A DNA stretch of 64,000 bases from an uncultured Bacteroidales bacterium (GTDB lineage: Bacteria; Bacteroidota; Bacteroidia; Bacteroidales; Paludibacteraceae): assembly GCA_900316845.1 (NCBI GenBank), contig ONEG01000019.1:1-64000 (forward strand). The letters are read 5' to 3'. The notes beneath the pieces are model-generated. The model ran no database searches. It was not told the origin of the DNA and saw only the letters and a list, made by a program, of their open reading frames with translations. The translations under genes and the position numbers were made by a program. Below, piece after piece: positions 14,671 through 21,919 of this stretch (positions within the stretch are counted from its first letter, which is position 1; every line of letters begins with the position of its first letter).

Positions 14671-16597
14671 TTAGAGATGGATAACTAATACGATGATGAT
14701 TCATGGCGGTGAGGCGGGTGGTGAAGACGCGCCGGATGTCCTCTACGTCCTTGAAGGACAGAGGCGTCTCGGCAAACTGTCCATCTGCTATCTGCGCATC
14801 GATCATCTGGTTCACCGCCTTGGCGATGGAGGCTTCGGAGTAGTCATCGAGGCTGCGCGAACGGGCTTCGATAGCGTCCGCCATCATGAGGATGGCTGCC
14901 TCTTTGGTCGAAGGCTTGGGACCTTTATAACGGAAGAGCGACTCGTCCACGGACTCCTTGGGATGGGTGTTGCAATAAGTGTTATAGAAATACCGCACGA
15001 GAGAGGTGCCGTGGTGGGTTGTGATGAAATTGACCACCACTTCGGGCAGATGGTTCTTGCGGGCAATGCGTTCTCCTTCGGTCACATGCGAGATGACGAC
15101 TTGCGCTGCGTCCCGTGGATCCATAGCGAGCAAGGGGTTGTCGGATCCGTTCTGGTTCTCGGTATAGTAGAGCGGGTCGGTCATCTTTCCGATGTCGTGG
15201 TAGAGGGCGCCCGTACGGACGAGAAGCGCATTTGCGCCGATGGTCTTTGCCGCCTCTGCTGCGAGGTTAGAGACCTGCATGGAGTGTTGGAAAGTGCCGG
15301 GGGCCTTCTCTGCGAGGGCATGTAAGAGGTCGGAGTTGATATCCGTCAGCTCGACCAGGGTGATTGAGGAGATGAAACGGAAGAGTTTCTCAAAGGCGTA
15401 GATCAGTCCGTAGCAACCGATGGTGAGGAGGAAGCAGATCGCGAAATAGAGGTACATCCAGAGGTTGATAGACGACCAAGCACCGGTCTGCGCAAAAGTG
15501 ATGGCGGTATAGGCAACCACCTGCGAGAGGAGTATCCATGCGGCCGTCTGGGTGAGCTGCGCACGGCGCGTCATGTCAGAAAGCGAAGAGACAGCCGTCA
15601 TTCCGACCACAACCTGAATGAAGAAGAACTCTACGGGCGCAGGCACGACGATGGAGGTGATGAGGATAGTGGTGAAATGCAGGAAGAGAGCCGTTCGGGA
15701 GTCAAAGAAGACGCGCGTTAAAATAGGTACCCATGCGAAGGGGATGATATACACAGAGAGGTTGAAACGCAAGGCGAGGCACGCGAGTCCGATGACGATA
15801 AACATCTGAAGACAGAAGAAAAGAACCGTGGAGAGCGAACGCAGATAGGCGATACGGAAGACGTATAAGTAAATCACAAAAAGGCAGAGGAAAAGGATGA
15901 CGAGCATCGCTTCGCCGAGGATGGAGATGGTGCGTTGCTTGGTACCGATCTCCTCGTCGTCATAGGCTCTGCGGAGGGATTGCAGGACCTGATACGAACG
16001 CTCCGTAACAATCTCTCCGTTACCGATGATCTTCTCGCCTTTCTGCACCATTCCCTGGGTCGGCGAGAGGGTCTCAAAGAGATGCTCGCGCATGGTCTCG
16101 GTGAGGGCGGTATCCATCTCGAGGTTCTGCGCACAGTCATACCCAAAACGCTCATAAGCGGACTTGGGGGTGTAGATATCCGAGAGGGGATAGGTCTTTG
16201 CGACGCGTCCGTTCATGATGGAGATGCGGGAGAACGACTGCGCCTGGAGCCACTCCATATCTTGAAGAGAGAGGACGGGCACTTGGCGCTGTACACGAGG
16301 GATGTAACGATAGCAGGGCGCGAAGGTAGAGAGGAGTTGAGCCTGCTCTTTCTGGAGCTGCTCGTCGGTCTTGTAGATCGGAAAATCGAAGTCCGCCGTG
16401 AGGGTCGCTGCGCCCCAGGGTTTGCCCACCTCGTAGTAGTAGCGGAAGGCGTTGTTATAGCGCGGAAACATCAGGACGATGATTGCAGCGAGGACGACAA
16501 AAACGCCGAGACGCAAGATGGTGCGAGCCATCTTGCTATTTAGCATTTTGTCATTTATGATTTGGCTATTTATTATGCCATTTAGCCATTTTATCAT
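14645..16597 (-). CDS. PgpH-type 7TM HD-domain phosphodiesterase
   Basis: This 650-aa membrane protein matches the 7TMR-HD family (PgpH/YqfF), which hydrolyses cyclic di-AMP. One helix (27-43) leads into an extracytoplasmic domain (about 60-220), several membrane helices (225-400), then a cytosolic HD domain with H438 (FQHSMQ), H467-D468 (YHDIGK) and later HHGTS. The start at 16597 overlaps the upstream stop as ATGA. Residues 1-22 are encoded by a 15-bp-type array, and alternative Met18 and Met23 exist. The C-terminus is made of family-A repeat. Confidence 0.9.
   Translation of the reverse strand: MIKWLNGIINSQIINDKMLNSKMARTILRLGVFVVLAAIIVLMFPRYNNAFRYYYEVGKPWGAATLTADFDFPIYKTDEQLQKEQAQLLSTFAPCYRYIPRVQRQVPVLSLQDMEWLQAQSFSRISIMNGRVAKTYPLSDIYTPKSAYERFGYDCAQNLEMDTALTETMREHLFETLSPTQGMVQKGEKIIGNGEIVTERSYQVLQSLRRAYDDEEIGTKQRTISILGEAMLVILFLCLFVIYLYVFRIAYLRSLSTVLFFCLQMFIVIGLACLALRFNLSVYIIPFAWVPILTRVFFDSRTALFLHFTTILITSIVVPAPVEFFFIQVVVGMTAVSSLSDMTRRAQLTQTAAWILLSQVVAYTAITFAQTGAWSSINLWMYLYFAICFLLTIGCYGLIYAFEKLFRFISSITLVELTDINSDLLHALAEKAPGTFQHSMQVSNLAAEAAKTIGANALLVRTGALYHDIGKMTDPLYYTENQNGSDNPLLAMDPRDAAQVVISHVTEGERIARKNHLPEVVVNFITTHHGTSLVRYFYNTYCNTHPKESVDESLFRYKGPKPSTKEAAILMMADAIEARSRSLDDYSEASIAKAVNQMIDAQIADGQFAETPLSFKDVEDIRRVFTTRLTAMNHHRISYPSLNQSISERK
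16536..16597. repeat. 15-bp-type array (family B) at the PgpH N-terminus
   Basis: ATTTGGCTATTTATT, CATTTAGCCATTTTA and similar degenerate units resemble the ATTTACCATTTGGTC arrays at 23179, 31010, 32587 and 52978. Here they begin at the PgpH start codon and are translated. Confidence 0.65.
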
Positions 16598-17805
16598 GAT
16601 CGTTTGGATTTAAAGAATTCTTGTATGAGTTGCCGGCACTCGGTCTCAAGGACGCCGGAAGTGACGGTTGCTTTGGGGTGAAAAGCCCGTGGAGCATAGG
16701 TTGCGAAGCCTCTTTTCGGATCGGGAGCGCCATAGACGATGCGGCTTATCTGCGCCCAACCGATAGCTCCTGCGCACATAGTGCAGGGTTCGACGGTGAC
16801 GTAGAGAGTTGCGTCCGGGAGGTATTTTCCACCGACGGTCTGCGAAGCCGCAGTGATAGCCTGTATCTCCGCATGGGCGGTGACGTCGGAAAGGGTCTCT
16901 GTTAGGTTGTGTCCGCGGCCGATGATCTGGTTCTGCGAGACGATGACGCATCCAATAGGGATCTCGTCTGCAGCGAGGGCTTTCTCTGCTTCGCAGAGAG
17001 CGAGGCGCATGAAGCGTTCATCGTCAGACCGCTTCGCTGACGGAGTACAGACCGTTTCACTGACAGACCGCTTCGCTGACAGAAATTTTTGGAGTTCTTC
17101 GGGATTGGACTCGAAGTGGTTACCGATGACGACGATGTCGGCGCCGGCGGAATAAGCCGCTTGCATTGCTTCGGGGGTACGTATTCCTCCACCCACGATA
17201 AGAGGGATGGAGGTGTTTTTTCTCACCTCGCGGATGATGCCCGGAGAGACGGGGATTTGGGCACCTGAACCGGCCTCAAGGTAGATGGCTTTTTTGCCCA
17301 TGAGTTCGGCAGCGATACAGGTGTCGATGATAGTTTGAAGGTTTGAAGGTTTGAGAGGTTTCGTTCCCGTCACGCGCATGGTCGAAGTCACCACCCCGCC
17401 ATCAATCAGGATGTACGCCGTCGGGATGACGGTAATAGACGAGCCATGTATGGCTCTTGCCGCTCTAACCTGCTGATGAACAAGGTATTCGGGATTGTCG
17501 CCGGAAAGCAAGGAGAGGTAGAGGATGGCATCTGCTTCGGGAGTGAACTGAGAGGCGTTTCCGGGAAAGAGGATGATGGGCGGACGCCCAAGACCGGCTT
17601 CGCCTGACAGAGTACAGACCGCTTTGCTGACAGACCACTTCGCTGACAGACTTAATTTATCTTTGAGGACCTTCACGAAGGGCGTTGTATCACCACCGGT
17701 GGAGCCGCCGACAAAGATGTAGTCGGGATGGCAGTCCGGGGTAATGGGCAGCGCTGACAGATCAGCTTTCTCGGGATCGAGTAATATGGCTAATTTTTTG
17801 TCCAT
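16594..17805 (-). CDS. PcrB/GGGPS-like domain fused to TadA-like adenosine deaminase
   Basis: Residues 1-240 resemble the geranylgeranylglyceryl-phosphate synthase/PcrB TIM barrel (AILLDPEK, IFVGGSTG, YLEAGSGA, VGGGIRTPE). Residues 263-403 are a cytidine-deaminase-fold tRNA adenosine deaminase with zinc ligands H311-A-E313 and PCTMC (C341, C344), expected to make wobble inosine in tRNA-Arg. The linker 242-260 (LSAKRSVSETVCTPSAKRSD) is family-A repeat, and a second insertion lies at 51-74. There is no stop or start between the domains, so this is a true fusion in this sequence. It overlaps gldD by 16 bp. Confidence 0.88.
   Translation of the reverse strand: MDKKLAILLDPEKADLSALPITPDCHPDYIFVGGSTGGDTTPFVKVLKDKLSLSAKWSVSKAVCTLSGEAGLGRPPIILFPGNASQFTPEADAILYLSLLSGDNPEYLVHQQVRAARAIHGSSITVIPTAYILIDGGVVTSTMRVTGTKPLKPSNLQTIIDTCIAAELMGKKAIYLEAGSGAQIPVSPGIIREVRKNTSIPLIVGGGIRTPEAMQAAYSAGADIVVIGNHFESNPEELQKFLSAKRSVSETVCTPSAKRSDDERFMRLALCEAEKALAADEIPIGCVIVSQNQIIGRGHNLTETLSDVTAHAEIQAITAASQTVGGKYLPDATLYVTVEPCTMCAGAIGWAQISRIVYGAPDPKRGFATYAPRAFHPKATVTSGVLETECRQLIQEFFKSKRS
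17024..17082. repeat. Family-A hairpin repeat cluster 4 (linker of the fusion gene)
   Basis: Units with tips GCTTCGC, GTTTCAC and GCTTCGC. The GT..AC tip is a compensatory change relative to GC..GC. It encodes the interdomain linker of the PcrB-TadA protein. Confidence 0.88.
17591..17652. repeat. Family-A hairpin repeat cluster 5 (inside the PcrB-like domain)
   Basis: Units with tips GGCTTCGCC, GCTTTGC and ACTTCGC (one mismatch). Read in frame as residues about 51-74, between early strands of the predicted barrel. Confidence 0.85.
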
Positions 17806-18416
17806 TCGAAGGTTTCTACCATTTTGATGATATCTGCGCGGAGATAGTTATAGACGGGAGCGAGCGAGTCGGCGTTCGGGGGACAGTTACAATAAACCGA
17901 GGCGCGGAAGAAATGATGTACGGAATCGGTTATGAAGAACTGGCACGAGGATGCCGTATTGCCCTCCAAGTCAAAGAGAACGCCATATACATTCACCTCG
18001 GGGTGAGAGTATTCGCGCTCGGGGATTGCATTGGCGAAAGAGGCGTTGCGATACACAAAATCCAGTGCATCGTCCGTTAACTCCCGAAGATTATGATCCA
18101 CTGTCTTATAGGAACAATGGATAGTCGCATCCAGAGCAGGGTAGTATATGTTGATCCAGTAAGGCTCGTCGTTGCGTGGCTGTACTACGGCGTTTCGTGA
18201 GAGGGCGAAGGTGTAAGGATAAGCCTCGCCCCGCCCTTCTTCCCAGGAGAGGGAGAAAGGTATATAGGCAGTGTCAGGAACAGAGATCCGGTAGTAACCG
18301 TAGGGTTTCGGGGTGTTTCCTTTTGTGCAAGAGACGCACAAAAGGAGTGCTAAAGCACTGACCGCTAACGCTGTAAGACCGCTTCGCTGTAGGATGTTTC
18401 GTTGCCAAAAGTACAT
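17790..18416 (-). CDS. gldD: Gliding motility lipoprotein GldD
   Basis: This 208-aa lipoprotein matches GldD, needed for gliding and associated with the type 9 secretion machinery. Family landmarks are TPKPYGYYRISVPD after the signal, YWINIYYPALDATIHCSYK, VYGVLFDLEGNTASSCQFF and NADSLAPVYNYLR. I chose the start MYFWQRN at 18416 because the -7 box at 18436-18443 excludes the longer frame. The signal peptide ends near Cys30 (CVSC) and is itself partly encoded by a family-A-like repeat (LQRSGLTALAVSAL). It is the first gene of a five-gene operon. Confidence 0.92.
   Translation of the reverse strand: MYFWQRNILQRSGLTALAVSALALLLCVSCTKGNTPKPYGYYRISVPDTAYIPFSLSWEEGRGEAYPYTFALSRNAVVQPRNDEPYWINIYYPALDATIHCSYKTVDHNLRELTDDALDFVYRNASFANAIPEREYSHPEVNVYGVLFDLEGNTASSCQFFITDSVHHFFRASVYCNCPPNADSLAPVYNYLRADIIKMVETFEWTKN
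18357..18394. repeat. Family-A-like repeat cluster 6 (gldD signal peptide)
   Basis: GACCGCTAACGCTGTAA and GACCGCTTCGCTGTAGG repeat with tips GCTAACGC and GCTTCGC, but the linker is CTGTAAGA rather than CTGACAGA. It encodes the hydrophobic part of the GldD signal peptide. Confidence 0.75.
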
Positions 18417-18435
18417 TTTTCTCCAAATTACGGTG

Positions 18436-18481
18436 CAAAGGTACGGAAAAAAGATGAAAGATGAAAGATGAAAGATGAAAG
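18436..18481 (-). promoter_or_regulatory. gldD operon promoter with a 7-bp microsatellite in the -33 region
   Basis: TACCTTTG (18443-18436, minus) is a perfect -7 box ~20 bp before the gldD ATG. Where a TTTG or TTGC -33 element should lie there are four tandem GATGAAA units (about 18453-18480). Change in copy number would move upstream sequences relative to the -7 box. Confidence 0.7.
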
Positions 18482-18535
18482 GAAAGCATTTTTTGACGGA
18501 AATCACACTTTTTTATAAAAAAAGAACGCGCGCGC

Positions 18536-18566
18536 TTGCATATATAAAAAAAAAGTTGTAACTTTG
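18536..18566 (+). promoter_or_regulatory. manC operon promoter
   Basis: TTGCA (18536-18540), 18 bp, TAACTTTG (18559-18566). It gives a ~185-nt leader that contains an 11-bp array. Confidence 0.78.
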
Positions 18567-18638
18567 TGCGCTTTTAGGAATTGTGCATCCCTAAAAGCTC
18601 CGGATTTTCTACCATTGTTGTTCCTTTGTGGTCATATG

Positions 18639-18682
18639 GAGCACCCGATGAGCATCCGATGAGCACCCGATGAGCATCCGAT
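18639..18682. repeat. Four 11-bp units in the manC leader
   Basis: GAGCACCCGAT and GAGCATCCGAT alternate, four units in exact 11-bp register, 74 bp before the manC start. Confidence 0.85.
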
Positions 18683-18755
18683 GGATAATCTGGAAAGGAC
18701 CGACAAACCATCGGTACAAGACCAATAAACCAGAGAAAAACACACATCATTAATT

Positions 18756-19910
18756 ATGGCAAAGAAAGAAAACAACTATTGCGTGATCATGGCCGGCGGC
18801 GTTGGCAGTCGTTTTTGGCCGTTCAGCAGGGAGGAGAAGCCGAAACAGTTCTTGGATTTTTTCGGCACCGGCAGAAGTTTATTACAGATGACGATAGACC
18901 GTTTCAGGCCGATTGTGCCGGTGGAGAACATGTTTATCGTGACGAATATCGCATACAAGCATTTGATTTTGGAGCAAGTGCCGGACATCAAGGAGAGCCA
19001 GATCTTATGTGAGCCTGCGAGAAGGAACACGGCGCCGTGTATCGCTTATGCAACGGCTCATATCCGGGCGTTATGTCTGCGCAGGGCCGGCTTGACCGCG
19101 GCTAATCAAGACTGGACGAGAGAGGAGATGAAGGCGAATATCGTCGTAGCGGCGAGTGATCATCTGATTTTGGAGGAAGAGAAATTCCGGCAGACCATCC
19201 TGAAAGCGTTTGATTTCGTGAGTGAGTACAACGCGATCTGTACGCTCGGCATGCAACCGACACGACCGGAGACGGGGTATGGGTACATTCAGTATATAAA
19301 TGAGCGCTCGCAGAGCGAGCTCAATGATGGAATGAGCGTGGCAAAGCCGCTCAATGATGGTATATATCCGGTGAAGACGTTTACGGAGAAACCGAATTTA
19401 GAGATGGCGAAAGTGTTCCTGGAGAGCGGCGATTTTCTATGGAACAGCGGAATCTTCATCTGGAATCTGCAGACCATCAGCGAGGCGTTCCGATATCTAC
19501 TGCCGGAAGTGGCGGACCGTTTCCGCGAGGGCGAGTTACTGATGGGCACGGACAAAGAAGAAGGTTTCATCGAGGAGATGTTTCCCAAATGCCCGAATAT
19601 CAGTATTGACTACGGCATCATGGAGAAGGCGGACAATGTATATGTGATGCCGTCGAGTTTCGGATGGAGCGATCTCGGTACCTGGGGCAGCTTGTACGAG
19701 TTGAGTGAGAAAGACGAGGACGGCAACGTGAGTCTGCACAGCGAGGCGCATTTCCATGAGGCGAAAGGTAATATCGTCGTGCTGGAGCCCGGCAAGAAAG
19801 CGATCGTGCAAGGCGTGGAGGACATGATTATTGTGGAGGAGAAGGGCGCGTTGCTGGTTTGCAAGAAAGCCGAGGAGCAGCGGATCAAGCAGTTCGTGAG
19901 CGAATTATAA
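18756..19910 (+). CDS. manC: Mannose-1-phosphate guanylyltransferase
   Basis: This 384-aa nucleotidyltransferase makes GDP-mannose from GTP and mannose-1-phosphate. The signature GGVGSRFWPFSREEKPKQF lies at 14-32, with later landmarks AASDHLI (132-138), KTFTEKPN (207-214) and WNSGIFIW. The type II isomerase domain of long ManC proteins is absent. Residues about 181-202 (NERSQSELNDGMSVAKPLND) interrupt the usual short link between YGYIQYI and the KTFTEKP motif and are encoded by a two-unit hairpin repeat. It heads an alpha-glucan and surface-sugar gene group. Confidence 0.93.
   Translation: MAKKENNYCVIMAGGVGSRFWPFSREEKPKQFLDFFGTGRSLLQMTIDRFRPIVPVENMFIVTNIAYKHLILEQVPDIKESQILCEPARRNTAPCIAYATAHIRALCLRRAGLTAANQDWTREEMKANIVVAASDHLILEEEKFRQTILKAFDFVSEYNAICTLGMQPTRPETGYGYIQYINERSQSELNDGMSVAKPLNDGIYPVKTFTEKPNLEMAKVFLESGDFLWNSGIFIWNLQTISEAFRYLLPEVADRFREGELLMGTDKEEGFIEEMFPKCPNISIDYGIMEKADNVYVMPSSFGWSDLGTWGSLYELSEKDEDGNVSLHSEAHFHEAKGNIVVLEPGKKAIVQGVEDMIIVEEKGALLVCKKAEEQRIKQFVSEL
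19301..19360. repeat. Two-unit hairpin repeat inside manC (different sequence, same design as family A)
   Basis: Each unit is TGAGC-[tip]-GCTCA followed by ATGATGG. Tips differ (GCTCGCAGAGCGA and GTGGCAAAGCC) but each is internally self-complementary. It is in frame. Confidence 0.75.
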
Positions 19911-19948
19911 GCAAAACAAATAAATTACTTAATACATTAAATCACATC

Positions 19949-21919
19949 ATGAGTTATCTAAATTTTGACAAGAAAGTACTTGTTAATCTGGAGCGGTCGC
20001 TTCAGAAAGAGATGATTCGAACGAACCGTGCAGGGGTGTATAACTCGACCACGTTGGTCGATTGCAACACCCGTAAGTACCACGGTCAGTTGGTGATGCC
20101 TATACCGGAGATCGGAGACGACAATTTCGTTCTGCTGAGTTCTCTGGATGAAACGGTGATCCAACACGGTGCAGAGTTCAACTTAGGTCTGCACGAGTAC
20201 GGCGAGAACCATTTCAGTCCGAACGGGCACAAGTACATTCGCGAGTTCGACTGCGAGTTGATCTCCAAGACCGTTTATCGCGTGGGCGCGATGGTATTAG
20301 AGAAAGAGCGGTTGCTGGTTAGTTTTGAGCCTCGCGTCTTAATCCGCTACACATTGTTAGAGAGTGGTAGTCCGACGGTCATCCGTTTCCGTCCGTTCTT
20401 AGCTTTCCGTAGCGTGAATGAGTTGACGCACGAGAACCCGTTGGCTAATCCAAACATGGACGAGTGCGAGAACGGAAGGTTCAACCGGATGTATCCGGGT
20501 TTCCCGACGCTGTACATGCAGTTCAGCAAGGCCGTGGAGTATCATCATGACCCGCAGTGGTACAAGGATATCGTGTACCGCAAAGAGAGGGAACGCGGTT
20601 ATGCGTTCAAGGAGGATCTGCTGGTACCGGGATATTTCGAGTTGCCGATGAAAAAAGGCGAGAGTATCATCTTCGCAGCCGGCGTGACGGAATGCAAGAC
20701 CGCGAGTCTGAAAGCCACCTGGAAGAAAGAGTTAGAGCGCCGGAACAAGCGTCTTGACATGTTCTCGACTCTGAAGAACAGCGCGAGCCAGTTTTATAAG
20801 CGCGAGGGTGACAAGTGCTATTTGTTAGCCGGTTTCCCGTGGTTCCATGCGGATGCCCGTAACACGTTCTTCGCGACGCCGAGTTGCACGCTGGATATCG
20901 ACCGTCCTGAGTACTGGGACGCTATCATCAACAAGACCGCTATCGGCGAGATACTGAATTTTATGAACGGCCGCGGCAACGAGATCAAAACGACAGGCAT
21001 GGATGAGCCGGATGCGTTGTTATGGTTCGTTCGTGCGATACAGAAATATGCGCATAAGTATTCGGTTCGCGAGGCGGCAGATCTGTACGGTCAGCTCTGT
21101 CTGGACATCGTCAATTGGTACCGCAAGCAGAACCACCCGCGGGCGAAGTTGCACCAGAACGGCTTGTTGTGGGTCGATGGTACGCAACGTCCGGCTACGT
21201 GGATGAACGCGACGGAGAACGGTTGGCCGATCACTCCGCGAACGGGTTATGTCGTAGAGATCAATGCGTTATGGTACAACGCCATGCGGTTCACCGCAGA
21301 GATGCTGCGCGAGATGGGCAAAGAGACCAGCGCGGACCTCATGGAGTATCAGGCAGAGATCACGAAGGACGCTTTTGTCAAGACCTTCTGGAACGGCGTT
21401 TACCTGAATGACTACGTGTTAGACGGTTACGAGAACCGCGAGGTAAGACCGAACCAGATCTGGGCAGCCGGTCTGCCGTACAGTCCGCTGGATAAGAAAC
21501 AGCAGAAAGCAGTAGTGGATATCTGTACGAAAGAGTTGCTGACGCCGAAGGGCTTGCGTACGCTGAGCCCGAAGAGCGGCGACTACCGTCCTATCTACCG
21601 CGGCGGCCAGCAGGAACGCGACCGTAATTTCCATAACGGACCGGTTTGGCCGTTCACGATTGCGGCGTATGCCCGTGCGTATATGAACGTATATAAGTAC
21701 AGCGGTATCAGTTTCATGGAGCGACTGTTGGTCGGTTTTGAGGCTGAGATGGACCAGCTGACGATCGGAACGCTGAACGAGATGTACGACGGCAACCCGC
21801 CTTACAAAGGCCACGGCGGCATGAGTTATGCACCGAGTGTGGCAGCGGTAATCAGCGTGATGGATACGCTGAAGAAATATCAATTAGAAGAAAGTGAAGG
21901 AAAGGAGGCAGACAAATGA
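19949..21919 (+). CDS. Glycogen debranching enzyme (amylo-alpha-1,6-glucosidase, GH133-like)
   Basis: This 656-aa cytosolic enzyme removes alpha-1,6 branches. The N-terminal GDE_N-like domain (about 10-260) starts with RTNRAGVYNSTTLVDCNTRK. The (alpha/alpha)6 barrel (about 270-645) carries FPWFHADARNTFFATPS, ENGWPITPRTGYVVEINALW and NGPVWPFTIAAYARAY. The start MSYLNFDKK at 19949 is preferred because the longer frame would overlap manC by 52 bp. The stop overlaps the next start (ATGA). Together with the GT4, GH57 and glgP genes it points to glycogen turnover. Confidence 0.92.
   Translation: MSYLNFDKKVLVNLERSLQKEMIRTNRAGVYNSTTLVDCNTRKYHGQLVMPIPEIGDDNFVLLSSLDETVIQHGAEFNLGLHEYGENHFSPNGHKYIREFDCELISKTVYRVGAMVLEKERLLVSFEPRVLIRYTLLESGSPTVIRFRPFLAFRSVNELTHENPLANPNMDECENGRFNRMYPGFPTLYMQFSKAVEYHHDPQWYKDIVYRKERERGYAFKEDLLVPGYFELPMKKGESIIFAAGVTECKTASLKATWKKELERRNKRLDMFSTLKNSASQFYKREGDKCYLLAGFPWFHADARNTFFATPSCTLDIDRPEYWDAIINKTAIGEILNFMNGRGNEIKTTGMDEPDALLWFVRAIQKYAHKYSVREAADLYGQLCLDIVNWYRKQNHPRAKLHQNGLLWVDGTQRPATWMNATENGWPITPRTGYVVEINALWYNAMRFTAEMLREMGKETSADLMEYQAEITKDAFVKTFWNGVYLNDYVLDGYENREVRPNQIWAAGLPYSPLDKKQQKAVVDICTKELLTPKGLRTLSPKSGDYRPIYRGGQQERDRNFHNGPVWPFTIAAYARAYMNVYKYSGISFMERLLVGFEAEMDQLTIGTLNEMYDGNPPYKGHGGMSYAPSVAAVISVMDTLKKYQLEESEGKEADK

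Noticed and set aside
16981..17000. GCTTCGCAGAG hairpin near the tadA start as an extra family-A unit
   Set aside because: It lacks the GACCG and CTGACAG flanks; it is ordinary TadA coding sequence.
12931..18394. Family-A repeats considered as CRISPR or IS ends
   Set aside because: Units are 16-24 bp in direct contact, lie within open reading frames, and have no spacers, transposase or target duplications.
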